Below, in pieces: positions 11,597 to 23,214 of a stretch of DNA of 64,000 nucleotides. The position numbers and the translations under genes are program-made. A model generated the notes under the pieces. That model did not search any database. It worked only from the letters and a program-made list of their open reading frames with translations, and was not told the DNA's origin. Numbering within the stretch: the stretch's first letter is position 1; the number at the start of each line of letters is the position of its first letter. Source of the stretch: Prorocentrum cordatum (lineage: Eukaryota > Sar > Dinophyceae > Prorocentrales > Prorocentraceae); the NCBI GenBank assembly GCA_963575745.1, contig CAUYUJ010022048.1, forward strand, positions 399,001 to 463,000, in the 5' to 3' direction.

Positions 11597-12499
11597 TTGG
11601 AATCCACTGCCCCTCTGTTATGAGGCCGTTGTATAGGAGAGGGAACAGAGGACACAGTGTTTACACAGTTTTAAGGAATTAGTGAATTCAGCATGGGTCG
11701 GGCTTGAAGTGCCTCGAAGAAAGCGCGCGCACCCGAATCGCAGACATATGGCTATATGCGGACCCGGGACACTTTGCTTCCCGTCGTCGTCCTCGCCCTT
11801 GCTCCGTTCCCCTTCCTTTCTTCCCTCCCCTGGATGGTGTCGAAAGCGTCCGCGGCTCGGGCGGGGGAGCGCCCCTTCCCACCTCCCTTATTATTCCTCG
11901 TTCCTCTTTGCCTCCTTGCTCCACCGTCCGTCGTCCTACCTCGTCCACCCTCCTTGTTCGAAAAGTGAAGTCCCTGGTGCCGCGTGCCCGCGTCAGCGGT
12001 AAATGCTTTTCCGGTATCCGCGCACAGCGGCGCAACCAAACAGAGGGGATTGCCAATGCGAGAGTTCGGGGCGCACCCAAAATTCGGGCGGCACGGCCGC
12101 CGAGCACAGTCGCATCGCTAACATGTAAATTATAGGTGCCTGCGGCAAGGTCCGCCCCCCTGCCAGAGCAGTGGTCTATATGGCGACGCGTGGAGCTTTG
12201 ACTGTTAAGAGGTCCATGACATGTAACATCTCTCGTGTTTTCGGACTGCCGCGCGGCATTCTTTGGGGTCCTTCGAGGCCTTTTGGGGCGTCTTCGGGCC
12301 GTTGGGGGCCGCTTTGGCGCCGCGTTACACCGCGGCCGCCCTGGGCCAGGGAAGCGTGTATTTGCGGTTCTCTCCGGGGCGCCCTGGGCCGGGGAAGTGT
12401 GTATTTGCAGTCCCCCCCCAGCTGGGCATGTCAACCTCGGTTCTGGGCTGGCAAAGTCGGGGCGCCCTCAAGGTGGCGAGCGTTTACCTTTTCGAAATG
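11597..12499. other. No gene seen
   Basis: Unique-looking GC-rich sequence. A motif 'gtgtatttgc' appears twice (about 12356 and 12401) ahead of the hairpin cluster that follows, as if the same degenerate unit began here. Confidence 0.45.
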
Positions 12500-12743
12500 C
12501 ACAGATCAAGGTGTGATCTGTGTACACAGTTTGTGTCTTCAACTGTGTATTTTCGTGTGTGGGCCGACTGTTTACACAGATCGTGGTGTGATCTGTGTAG
12601 ACAGATCTCGTTCCCATCTGTGTATTTGGAGTGTGTCCCTCGCGGGTGGTGTTGAATGGGCGGGAACTTTCGTGTTTCTCTTCCGGCTGGTCCAGGGGGG
12701 CGTCGTGCGCGGTCGAAATACACAGTTCGTGTCTCCAACTGTG
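12500..12743. repeat. Cluster of five ACACAG small hairpins
   Basis: Five inverted repeats were found: CACAGATCA/TGATCTGTG (12500-12522), ACACAGTT/AACTGTGT (12524-12548), ACACAGATC/GATCTGTGT (12574-12598), ACAGAT/ATCTGT (12601-12621) and CACAGTT/AACTGTG (12721-12743). Arms are 6-9 bp and loops about 5-10 nt. Several are followed by 'tgtattt' or 'tgcattt'. Arms differ between hairpins but stay paired within each one. Confidence 0.75.
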
Positions 12744-13514
12744 CATTTGTTGCGCTCCGTTCGCTGGAGTGGTCTCTGGGCGGGAGTTTCCGCGGGTCTC
12801 CCGGCTGGTCCAGGAGGGGGCCGTGGTCTGGGCATGCAAAGGCGCGGGGGGGGTGGAGATGGTGGGCTGTGGGAAGGAAGGGGTTCGATAGGAGGGGTGG
12901 CCGAGGGGCCAAGGATGAACGGGACTGGACGAGAGCGGAAGAAATGAGCCCAGGAGGATGTGGATCATCGGTGTCAGCATCGCGAGGGCGAAGGAGGTGG
13001 GGGAGGCAGAAGTTGGGGGCATGATGTGCACTAGGGCGTAGAGGATGGGAGGAGGGCAGGCATGTGGACGATGGGGGAACGAATCCGGCGCAGGAAGACG
13101 ACGAGGAACGACGTGAATTGGCACATGGGGGGTGAGCAATGTGGATGAAGGGCACGATGAGGACCGGGGCGTTCGGAGGGGCATGAGGAGGGTGGGGCCA
13201 CAGCGAAAGGATATTTGGAAGAGGCGGGGGGTGGGGCATGAGTTCGAGGCGGGCGCCAGCTAACGATTAGCTGAACAGTGTTTTGCGTGTCCGTGCGCCC
13301 CCAGAACACAGTGACTTGTTGCAGAACTTCATGATATGGGTAATCGTGCGCTTCGTGTTTCAAGGCCAAAGGTTCGAGTCCGCGACGCCCCATGGCGTCG
13401 CGATGATGCCGCCCCGATTTGCCAGACCGCAGATGCACAGATACGCAGAATATGTGTTGCAACGTTTGTGTCATGACCCTCTCTATACTAACAGACCCAC
13501 GTTGGAATCCAACC
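12744..13514. other. No gene seen
   Basis: G-rich low-complexity DNA (about 12830-13260) followed by AT-richer unique sequence. Minus-strand frames across 12468-13239 are Pro/Ser/Thr-biased and overlap in two frames, so I do not call them. Confidence 0.4.
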
Positions 13515-14020
13515 CAAGAGGGCCACTAAACGTACAAATTGACCAATTCCTTTCGTAAAACGTACATTTTTCACAAAGTCGCCTTTTGGGCTTTCCGACG
13601 TTACAGGACGGCCCAAGAGGCGCCCAAGACCGCCCCAAGACGGCCCAAGAAGCTTCCAATAGGGCCCCAGGACAGCCCAAGAGGGCCCCAAAGCGGCCCA
13701 AGAGGCGCCCAAGATGGCCCAAGAGGGCCCCAAGACGGGCCCAAGAGGGGGCCCAGAGGGGGACCACGAACCGCAAGCTCGAGCCTTCCGCCCCAAGAGG
13801 CCGCCAGGAGGCCCCAAGGAGGCCCCTCAAGAGGCCCCAGGAGACCCCCAAGAGGCCCAAAGGAGGCCCCGAGAAGCCCCAAATCGGCCCCCAAAATGCT
13901 TCGAACCTGCTTCCAGGAGGCCCCCGACAGGTTCAGAGGCTCCCGAGAAGCTACGTCAAACTCCCAGCGAGCGACGGGACGAGGCCCCCCACAAAATCAC
14001 AAGAGGCTCCACAGGCGGCC
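13515..14020. repeat. Third copy of the CCCAAGAGG composite unit
   Basis: It starts like the 10824 and 11206 copies ('aagagggcc' spacer, then 'cgtaaaacgtacattttt', then the array). It then extends through 'gcttcgaacctgcttccagg' into sequence shared with 16185-16580. The long shared block shows recent segmental spread of this repeat within 6 kb. Confidence 0.8.
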
Positions 14021-14094
14021 CAAGAGAGCCCCAAGATGGGCCCGAGAGGGATATCACGCAAGTTGTTTTTGTATGGCTCGGGAAAGAACGGGGA

Positions 14095-14235
14095 TGAGGA
14101 GGAAGACGAGGAGGGGGAGGAGGAGGCGGAGGAGGAGGAGGAGGAGGAGGAGGAGGAGGAGGAGGAGGAGGAGGAGGAGGAGGAGGAGGAGAGGGAGGAG
14201 GAGGAAGAGGAGGAGCAGGAGAAGGAGGAGGAGGG
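14095..14235. repeat. (GGA)n microsatellite
   Basis: About 140 bp of purine-only GGA repeat on the plus strand directly after the composite unit. Poly-Glu, poly-Arg and poly-Gly frames are artefacts. Confidence 0.9.
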
Positions 14236-14534
14236 GTGCTGTGGACGCCGCCGAAGCTTCCCGGGGAGTCCTGGGGGCACCTTGGTCTAGGGCCCCTCGT
14301 CGCAGCGGCTGGGCGCAGCCGGAAACGTTGGAGCGTTCGGAGTCCCGGGGTCGATTTTGAAACGACTTTGCGTTTCCAGTGTCTCGCCCTTCTCCTCGAC
14401 AGATTGGGGCCGCCAGATTGGCGCCAGATTGGCTTTGACTTCGCGTCCCAAGATTTCAGTGTCTCGCCCTTCTCCTCGACAGTCCAAGGCTCCAGGGGAC
14501 ACTCTGGTGTGACCAGGTTGGAGGTTTTTACTTG

Positions 14535-14609
<75 letters not shown>

Positions 14610-15293
14610 TATATGTATGAGTTGGGCCCCTGGGCGGTGCCTGTCATCTCCATGGGGGGTGCAGGGCGCCCCCGGGAACGACCGAAGCGTCCCGGGACCG
14701 CCAGGAACAGTTCGAGACCGCCCGAGACGGCCCGCGAGCGCTCCAAGACGCGCATAGATAGCCTCAGGAATGGCCTGGAAGGCCCGAAGACGTTCCAAGA
14801 GAGCTCCATGAGGCCCCGAAGGCATCCCAAGAGGCTTCCCAAGAGAGCCCCGACAAGCCAAAATCGTTGATTTGTATCGTGGTTTTCGAGGTTGTTGGCT
14901 TTCTCGATTTTTCGGGGTTCCGACGCTCCAAGACCGTCCAAAAGTCGTCCAAACCCGTTCCAAAACGGCCGAAGAAGCCCCCAAGACCGCCCCAAGACGG
15001 CCCAAGAGACCCCCCAAATCGTCCCAAGACGGCCCACGAGAGCCCCAAGATGGCCCAGGAGCCGCCCAAAACGGTTCCAGGAGAGCCCCGACAGGGCTTC
15101 AAGACTGCCTAAACGAGCCCAGCGGTCCCCAAGAGGGCCCCGCCAGGCCCCAAGAGGCCCCGAAGAGGCCCCCAAGAGCCTCCCCGGAGGCCCCCAGAGG
15201 CCCCCAAGAGGCCCACAAATTGCCCTGAACGCGCCCCGAGACGCCTCCAGGAGAGCCCAACAGGCCTCCGAGAGGCCCCCAAGAGGCCCACTG
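14236..15293. repeat. (TA)n tract and CCCAAGAGG array
   Basis: A 25-bp direct repeat, 'gtgtctcgcccttctcctcg' plus ACAG, occurs at about 14380 and 14459. Then (TA)n runs at 14540-14616, followed by CCCAAGAGG-type repeats to 15293, interrupted by unique sequence at about 14867-14935. No gene is seen. Confidence 0.65.
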
Positions 15294-15400
15294 GAAGCCC
15301 TCAGGAGGTCGTCCCCATCATGTTCCCGGAAGGCGGTCTGGGAACATGATTCCGCTCCTTGGAGGAGTATTCTGTGATATACATGTCTTACGTATGGGTC

Positions 15401-15478
<78 letters not shown>

Positions 15479-15671
15479 AGGCCCACTGGAGGCCCTCAGG
15501 AGGTCGTCCCCGTCATGTTCCCGGCAGGCGGTCCGGGAACATGATTCCGCGCCTTGGAGGAGTATTCTGTGCTTTTTCGAGGCGCCATCCGAGGCGCCTT
15601 GAACGACGTACGTATGTTTCTATAGATTGTCCTTCTCCTGTGTACACAATCCTACATGTCTTACGTATGGG

Positions 15672-15728
<57 letters not shown>

Positions 15729-15781
15729 ATATATATATATACATACATACGCACACACACATTTATACACGTACATATATC

Positions 15782-15876
<95 letters not shown>

Positions 15877-17445
15877 CGGCGCACCAGGTCCGGGGGCCCG
15901 GGGCCGGGACCTCGACCACAAATGTGGGCCCCGGGGGGCCCGGAGGTTCGTCGGACCGCCGGACGCCGTCCAAGATCGTTCGCAGGCGGCTTCGGAACGC
16001 GCTCCGATGGCTCCAGATGCCTTCCAAAACGCCTTTCATGACACCAAGAAGGTCCCAGAAACCTCCAAGACGCTCCGAGAGGCAGCCCAAGAGAGGCCCA
16101 AGAAGCAAAAATCGTGCCATTCCTATGGGAAAACGTATATGTTTCGCATGTTCGCCTCTTGGGCTTTCACCGCGTCCAAGACGGCCCAAGAGGCGCCCAA
16201 GACCGCCCCAAGACGGCCCAAGAAGCTTCCAAGAGGGCCCCAGGACAGCCCAAGAGGGCCCCAAGACGGCCCAAGAGGCGCCCAAGATGGCCCAAGAGGG
16301 CCCCAAGACGGGCCCAAGAGGGGGCCCAGAGGGGGACCACGAACCGCAAGCTCGAGCCTTCCGCCCCAAGAGGCCGCCAGGAGGCCCCAAGGAGGCCCCT
16401 CAAGAGGCCCCAGGAGACCCCCAAGAGGCCCAAAGGAGGCCCCGAGAAGCCCCAAATCGGCCCCCAAAATGCTTCGAACCTGCTTCCAGGAGGCCCCCGA
16501 CAGGTTCAGAGGCTCCCGAGAAGCTACGTCAAACTCCCAGCGAGCGGCCGGACGAGGCCCCCCACAAAATCACAAGAGGGTTCCAGTATTTGTATCCTTC
16601 AGCGCTCTCTGGCCTTCTTCCCCCTGCCCCCTTCCCTGCGACTTTCGTTGACTCAAGCTCGCCTCCTAGCTAGAACCTACGCGCGCGCGAAGCGCGCGCG
16701 TGGTTCTAGTATATATATATATATATATAGGCACATATATATATATACACACACATACCCCTCCCCCAAGCCCTCCCGAGTCGTGCCACTTCCTTCCACG
16801 CATTTCAAATTCTTCCCCATATATAGAGGCCCCCAATATGCCCAACAATGGCCCTGAGCGCGCCCCAAGACGCCTCGAGGAGAGCCCAACAGGCCACCGA
16901 GAGGCCCCCAGGAGGCCCACTGGAGCCCCCATCATGTTCCCGGAAGGCGGCCATCATGTTCCCGGAAGGCGGTCCGGGAACATGATTCTGCGCCTGGGAG
17001 GAGTATTCTGCGCTATCCGACGCGCCTTCCGAGGCGCTTCGGACAACGTACTTATGTTTATATAGATTGTCCTTCTCCTGTGTACACAGTCCTACATGTC
17101 TTACGTATGGGTCTATACATATATAGATATATATGTGTATATATATACACATATATAATGTATATATATACAGGCCTCCAAGAGGCCCCCAAGAGGCGCA
17201 CTGGAGGCCCTCAAAAGGTCGTCCCCGTCATGTTCCCGGAAGGCGGTCCGGGAACATGATTCCGCGCCTTGGAGGAGTATTCTGCGCTTTCCGAGGCGCC
17301 TTCCGAGGCTTCTTGGACGTACTACGTTTCTATAGATTGTCGTTCTCCTGTGTACACAATCCTACATGTCTTACGTATGGGCTTCTCTCTCTATATATAT
17401 GCATATATATACACACGCACACACACACACATATATTATATATAT

Positions 17446-17495
<50 letters not shown>

Positions 17496-17580
17496 CATAA
17501 TATATATATATATATATATATAATATATATATATATATATTATATATATACATACATACATACATATATGTATATATACA

Positions 17581-17619
<39 letters not shown>

Positions 17620-17972
17620 GTGTACCCCTCCCCCAAGCCCTCCCGAGTCGTGCCACTACCTTCCACGTATTTCAAAGTCTTCCCCATATATAGAGACCCC
17701 CAAGATGCCCAACAATGGCTGTGAGCGCGCCCCAAGACGCCTCCAGGAGAGCCCCACAGGCCTCCGAGAGGCCCCCAAGAGGCGCACTGGAGGCCCTCAG
17801 GAGGTCGTCCCCCATCATGTTCCCGGAAGGCGGTCCGGGAACATGATTCCGCGCCTTGGAGGAGTATTCTGTGCTTTCCGAGGCGCCTTCCGAGGCGCCT
17901 TGGACGACGTACGTATGTTTCTATAGATTGTTTTTTCCTGTGTACACAATCCTACATGTCTTACGTATGGGC

Positions 17973-18004
<32 letters not shown>

Positions 18005-18280
18005 GTATATATACATATACACACATATTATATATATATATATATATATACCCCCCTTCCCCAAGCCCTCCCGAGTCGTGCCACTTCCTTCCACGCATTT
18101 TAAATTCCTCCCCATATATAGAGGCCCCCAAGATGCCCAACAATGGTCCTGAGCGCGCCCCAAGACGCCTCGAGGAGAGCCCAAAAGGCCACCGAGAGGC
18201 CCCCAAGAGGCCCATTGGAGGCCCTCAGAAGGTCGTCCCCATCATGTTCCCGGAAGGCGGTCCGGGAACATGACTCCTTA
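15294..18280. repeat. Composite repeat, six copies, each with a 14-bp-stem hairpin
   Basis: The unit order is: 'ggcccactggaggccctcag', hairpin ATCATGTTCCCGGA-loop-TCCGGGAACATGAT, 'cgccttggaggagtattctg', 'tatagattgtccttctcctg', 'tacatgtcttacgtatggg', then (CT)n and (TA)n. Hairpins lie at 15317-15350, 15512-15545, 16953-16986, 17227-17260, 17814-17847 and 18241-18274, plus an orphan left arm at 16931-16944. Between some copies a second shared block ('cccaagccctcccgagtcgt' at about 16763, 17631 and 18059) is inserted. A copy of the 10.5-kb palindrome and of the CCCAAGAGG unit sits at 15876-16580. Confidence 0.88.
16666..16710. other. GCGC hairpin beside (TA)n
   Basis: Outer arms CTAGAACC (16670-16677) and GGTTCTAG (16702-16709) flank an inner 9-bp alternating CG stem (16680-16688 with 16692-16700) closed by a GAA loop. 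The (TA)n microsatellite starts at once on the right. The same design occurs at 23127-23167 and, decayed, at 60793-60836 and 61051-61080. Confidence 0.85.
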
Positions 18281-18479
18281 TCCGCAGCCCAACGGTCCTT
18301 ATCCGCAGCAGCTGTGGAGTAACACGTGTGTTCGTGCTGTCAGTCGTCGTTTCCTCACGCATGGAGCTGTGTCATGTGGGGAGTCATCTCGACGTGTATA
18401 GCACGGTCGGGGGTGTCTCATACTTTTGCCCAACGTATTTCTTCAACATCTCCAGCGCCTCCATTCCGACAGCGCCGCT

Positions 18480-19040
18480 TCTCACCCTGCCCGGACCACC
18501 CCAAGACGGCCCAAGATACCCCCAAGAGAGTCCCAAGACTGGCCAAGAGGGCCACAAAACGGCCCAAGAGGAGTCCAATACGGCTCAAGCGAGCCCCAAG
18601 ACGGTCACAAGACAGGAACACGAACCCACAATTCGAGCGTTTCACCCGACGACGCCTCCCAGGAGGTCCCATGACGCCCCCAAATTCGCTGCGCCTCGTT
18701 GGGCCCATGTTGGGACGTCTTCGATCAATCAGAGGGCAGCACGAACGCTGAAGACGAGAGTTCTGGAAGGCCTGCTCGATTGTTCTTCGGGGGCCCCAAG
18801 TTGCTTCCGAGAGAGGTCAGACAGCCGTTCGGGCGGCCCTGGATGGCCCCAAATCGCCCCCAAGGCAGCCTCCAGGGGTCTCAGAAGGCTCAAGAGGATC
18901 CAATACGCTGAAGACAGCGCCCGACGGCCCCAGGAAACCTTCCAGGACACCTCCGAGAAGGCAAAAACCTTCAAACCAACGGCCAATGCGAGATCTATGA
19001 TTTTGCTTTCTCGCCGCGTCACTTCCGATGGGCTGCTGAG
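18480..19040. repeat. CCCAAGA array, degenerate
   Basis: Short 'ggcccaagat/ccccaagac' units become progressively diluted by unique sequence. Open frames through this block are low-complexity and not called. Confidence 0.6.
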
Positions 19041-19076
19041 GCCTCAGGCTCGCCCCCAAGACGCCCCCACAAAAGC

Positions 19077-19098
19077 TCCGCGGCCATTTGGGCTCAAG
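19077..19098 (+). other. Probable relict spliced leader
   Basis: The 22 nt here match the dinoflagellate SL at 19 positions and end in the exact 8-mer GGCTCAAG. It lies at the edge of a repeat array and 60 bp upstream of an ATG (19158), the arrangement expected of an old retroposed cDNA. Three mismatches make this less certain than the 9475 and 36219 examples. Confidence 0.5.
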
Positions 19099-19157
19099 CG
19101 CTCTCCTTGTTTGCCCGCGTGGTCCCCGTCCTGCGACGGGCACTGCCGCAGCGCGCG

Positions 19158-19685
19158 ATGTCGTCGCTGGAGCGCAACATGGCCCGCTTGCGCAGCGACG
19201 AACAGAGCCAGGCCGTCCTTCACGTTCTCCATCATGGATCTCATGCAGGGCGCCCTGCAGTTCCGCCCTCCTCACGGAGGAGGAGCGCGACGCCATCGGG
19301 CCGCCCCCTCGGCGCCGCGCGAACGACGCTACCGCCGAGCCGCAGACGGCGGCGGGCGAGCCGAGGGGCTGGGCGGGGTCGCCGGCGCTGGCGCTCCGCA
19401 GGCAGAAGAGGCCCAGCGAGCCCCAGGGGCGCACCGCCGCGGAGGCCGCGGAGACCACCGCGCCGGCGAAGCCGGCGTCGCCCAGGAGCGCCTCGGGCCG
19501 GTCGGGGGCCCGGGCGCAGAGCGCCCTCGCGGGGGGCGCGCCGTCGTGCTCATGAGGGGCGGAGGCGGGGGCAGCCACCGCTCGCAGGGCCCCGAGGCGG
19601 CATGCTGGCATGCTCCGGCAGGCAGCCTGCGACCCAGCGCGGCCTGCCGGCGCGCAGGGCGCGCGAACAGGCACGTCGAAGATGA
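19158..19685 (+). pseudogene. ORF downstream of relict SL, frame-broken
   Basis: The frame opens MSSLERNMARLRSDEQSQA, a plausible soluble start, and becomes arginine-rich after about 35 codons. Around 19228-19300 the protein-like reading seems to move to another frame (LLTEEERDAI), suggesting one or two indels. A related, diverged stretch ('cgcaccgccgcggaggcc') recurs near 20125. No family is recognised. The most economical reading is a decayed processed cDNA. Confidence 0.25.
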
Positions 19686-21756
19686 TAGGCCTGTTTTCCA
19701 CCGCCGCCACCATGAGTTGGAGGTGGGAAGGAGGTGGAGGAGGAGGAGGAGGAGGAGGACCCCCTCCCCATCCTACTCACGGTGGCGGTGGTGGTAGAAA
19801 ACAAGCCCACTAAAAGAGGCTCGACCGTTGTGGCATGAGGGGCTGGCTGGCTGCCGGCTCCACCGCGGCGCAGGTCGCCGTTTCCACTTTTTTTCGGCGG
19901 GGCCTCGCTAGCCTTTGGCGTCGCGGCCTTTTCCTTGCTACTTCTTCCTGCAGCCGCGAACTTCCGAGGCCCTCTCGCCTGGGGCCCTGGTCGCGCTCAC
20001 CTTGCGGCGCGTGCCGACGCTTTCCGTCTTACCCGACACATGAGGAGGAGGAGGAGGAGGAGGAGGAGGAGGAGGACCCGTTGTTCTACGCAGGAAGAAG
20101 AGGTCCACCGAGGCCCAGGAGCGCACCGCCGCGGAGGCCACGGAGCGCCCCCGCGCCGGTCGCACAGACCGCGTCAGCAGGCAGTCGTCAGAGAGGCGCG
20201 GGTCTGTGATACTCGAGGGGCCGACTGATTTCCGACTCACTGCGACGCAAGGCGCAAGGCATAGTTTGTCCACGCTTCGGCGCGGCCTCGCCGGCCTCGC
20301 TGTCACGGCCCTCGGCCATTGCTTTGCAGCGCGCCCTGCCCAAATTGGGTTGTGGCCGTCACCATCCATGTGCTTTGCACTAGAACGTCTTTCTCGGTGG
20401 GTTGATCGGTTTGATCTCACCGGGCTATGCTTGGCGAGCCAAAAAGTTGCCATTGGGCCATGAGATTCGCATGCCGCACTCACGGGCACTTGCATCGATT
20501 TTTGCCGCCATGGCGGACTTACTCCTCAGAGTGGCAAGGTCTGGCAAGGAAATTATTGCCACCTGCGTCCCGCGTGCCGCGCGCAACTCTTTCCCAGCTT
20601 CGCCGCCGAAAACGCGCGCCCTTTTTTCGGGGGCGCGTGCTGTCGGGCCGAGGTTTTAGATTGAGGTCGGTTCGGGGAAGGCACCCTAATGCCATTCGTG
20701 TTTTGTCGGGTGTTCTCTTTTGCAAAGTGGATGAGGGCGTCCTCGAATGTTCTCCAGTTTGTCCAGTGGAGGGTATTATGTTCTTGAAGGATGTCCTTAT
20801 GTCCTAGGTACGACTGTTTTTTAGGTTAAACAAAAATAGAAATACAACAAAGAACAAAAAAAATGACGTCGCATGTTTGAGTAGGTCCCTCCATGGCTGT
20901 TCCTTTAGCCCTCTTCGCGCACGCTGACGGGGCATCGTTCCTCATTCTGTCTTCTTTGTTTCGGCGGCCCCAGCCCCGGGGAAACGGTCAGCACTCCTGG
21001 GGGCCGCGTCTTGAACAGACCAGAGCGTCGCAGGTTTGGGTAGGTCCCTCCACGCATGTCCCTTCAGCCCTTGTCGTGCACGCATGCGTTTCTGGTGCTT
21101 AAAAAGGGCTTCGTTATTGACTCAGCATCCACTGCTTCCGCGGCCAGACTGCAGCATGTGCTGCTCTGGGCAGAGGGCGCGTTTCCGGAGCTCCTGGAAG
21201 CCCGCGCTGGGCCTGGGCAGCGGGCCTTAATCGGTCAGGGGGCGGCCAGCGGCCCCCCGAGGTCCCCAAGAGGCCCCAGACATCCACCAGGCGCCCGAAG
21301 ATGACCCGACGAGACCCCCAATAGGTTTCCGAAATGCCAGAGAACAATTGTTTCCCACGTGTTTTTCCTCATGCGGTTTGGAGGATGCTCTGTTTTTCGG
21401 TCTCCCGGGCATCCGAGACCGCCGAGCATCGCCCCAAAACTCTCCGAAAAAAAGGGTTCCCAGGCACCAAGAGAGCCCCAAGACGGCCCAACAGGGCCCC
21501 ATGATGGCCTGGAGAGAGCCCCATGACGGCCCAAAATGGCCCCTTATACGCCCACCGAAGCATTCCAAAGCGTGACCCGGTCGTTTAGGGAGACCGCGGT
21601 TGGAAGCAGGGTGGCCCGAGAAAGCCCCAAGAGGCCCCCAGCAGGTGCCCGGAGGGCCTCCGGATGACCCCCCAAAAGCTTTGAAAACTTGCGCGAGGCC
21701 CCCAGGAGGCTTTCCAAGGAGAGGACTCCGCAAAAAGAGCTGGAAGGGTGGTCCTT
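19686..21756. other. No gene seen; small repeats
   Basis: Short GGA tracts lie at about 19728-19762 and 20041-20075. A two-copy repeat with 'gtaggtccctcca' lies at about 20880 and 21040. CCCAAGAGG-like units run at about 21240-21740. Frames are short or biased. A mildly AT-rich stretch at about 20810-20880 contains nothing identifiable. Confidence 0.45.
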
Positions 21757-22172
21757 ATATGTATGTATGTATGTATGCATACATGTATGTATGTATGGGT
21801 GCATGTATGCATGCATGCATGCATGCATGTGTGTAGGTATGTATGTATGTATGTATGTATGTATGTATGTTGTGTATGTATGTATGAATGTATGTATGTG
21901 TGCATGCATGTATGTATGTATGTATGTATGTATGTATGTATGTGTATAGATATGTATGCATGTATGTATGTATGTGTGCATGCATGTATGCATGCATGCA
22001 TGTATGTATGTATGTATGTATGTAGGTATGCATGTATGCATGCATGTCTGTATGTATGTATGTATGTCTGCATGTATATATGCATTCATGTATGTATGTA
22101 TGTGTGTATGTATGTATGCATGTTTGTTTGTATGCATGTATGTATGTATGTCTGTATGTATGTATATACAAA
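21757..22172. repeat. (ATGT)n / (ATGC)n microsatellite
   Basis: About 415 bp of interrupted tetranucleotide repeat. All six frames are nearly stop-free and give Met/Cys/Tyr/Val or His/Thr/Tyr/Ile ladders, which are not proteins. Confidence 0.95.
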
Positions 22173-23126
22173 AATTGATACATGCACACATAAAGAAATA
22201 AATACCGCCCCCTCTCCAGCCCTGGGTCCCGCACCTCCCCAGAACATCTCGGGAACGCTCCCGGTGCTGCTCCCCCGGCCTTTGCCCCCAGATTGCGAAA
22301 GGATGGTCCAAGACGCTCCCAAGCAGCCCAAGTCAGTCTTCCGACGGCTCACGAGGCTCCCAGGTGGCTTCCAAGAGACCCCAAGAGAGGTCCGAGAGGC
22401 GTCCCGGGACGGCAAAGAGGGTAATATGGTTGATTCCCAATGTTTTTTCTGCTGTCTTTCGCCTTCTCACGTCCGTTTTTCCGCTTCCAACCCTCGAGGA
22501 TCGAGGATTTCGGAAAAAAAAGAGAATTCCCAGAGTTCCCTTGTTTTCAAAGTGTGACTCGTACTCGGAGATTCCACGCATCCCCTGACACCTGGCCTGT
22601 ACCGCGCCTCCCGGGGGCCCCCAAGGAAAGCCCAAGGCGACCCCAAGGAGCCCCCAAAACGTAGAGAACGGCCCAACACGCTCGCGCGCAGCCCGAGACA
22701 CCCTTCCGACGGCTCTCTAGGCCTCCAGGAGGCCTCCAGAACCCCCAGGGGGTCCGGGAGATCTCACACCCCTAAGGGGCCCGGCTAACAAAACCCGCGA
22801 GGCACAAACAGAAAACAGCGCCGAACATCGCCGAGGAATTAGAAAGACATGGAAATCCCACAATTCCTTCTTTTTTTTTCAAGTTTGGCCCCCGGTCTAC
22901 TCTTGCACAACAGACCACAATTCAGACCCCCCTCGCCTCCCACAAAAGAACCCAGGAAGCCTTTGAGGGCCCCAAATCGTTGAATACCTAAACGGAATTC
23001 ATGATTTCTGCGTCTCCGCACTTCCCCTTCTATACGATTCCGAGGCTTGCGCAGGGCCTCGAATGGAGTCCCTGGACGCAAGAAGCGACCAACATGATAT
23101 TACATGATTTAGCCGATCAAGCCTAG
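22173..23126. other. No gene seen
   Basis: CCCAAGAG-type units at about 22305-22790 are followed by unique sequence of lower GC content without a recognisable frame. Confidence 0.4.
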
Positions 23127-23166
23127 CTAGAATTTGAGCGCGCGCGAAGCGCGCGCGATGGTTCTA

Positions 23167-23212
<46 letters not shown>
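23127..23212. other. GCGC hairpin plus (TA)n
   Basis: CTAGAA (23127-23132) pairs with TTCTAG (23162-23167) around an 8-bp alternating GC stem with a GAA loop. A 44-bp (TA)n run begins two bases later. This is the second well-preserved member of the family first seen at 16666. Confidence 0.85.

Positions 23213-23214
<2 letters not shown>

Noticed and set aside
10514-11655. Pro/Arg/Gln-rich ORFs over CCCAAGAGG arrays (also 13.5-16.9 kb)
   Set aside because: Equal-length frames exist in several phases and on the other strand; the 386-bp unit changes phase between copies, so no protein is conserved.
12468-13239. Two long minus-strand ORFs (238 and 251 codons)
   Set aside because: Strong Pro/Ser/Thr/His bias, mutually overlapping, crossing the hairpin cluster, no motif.
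13366-13392. tRNA T-arm-like GGTTCGAGTCC
   Set aside because: The T-stem does not pair and no acceptor, D or anticodon arm can be placed. A similar GGTTCGAATCC near 43350 also fails.
15294-18280. Helitron 3' ends, because of the hairpins
   Set aside because: No CTRR terminus at the right distance and no 5' TC end; the hairpins are internal to a tandem composite unit.
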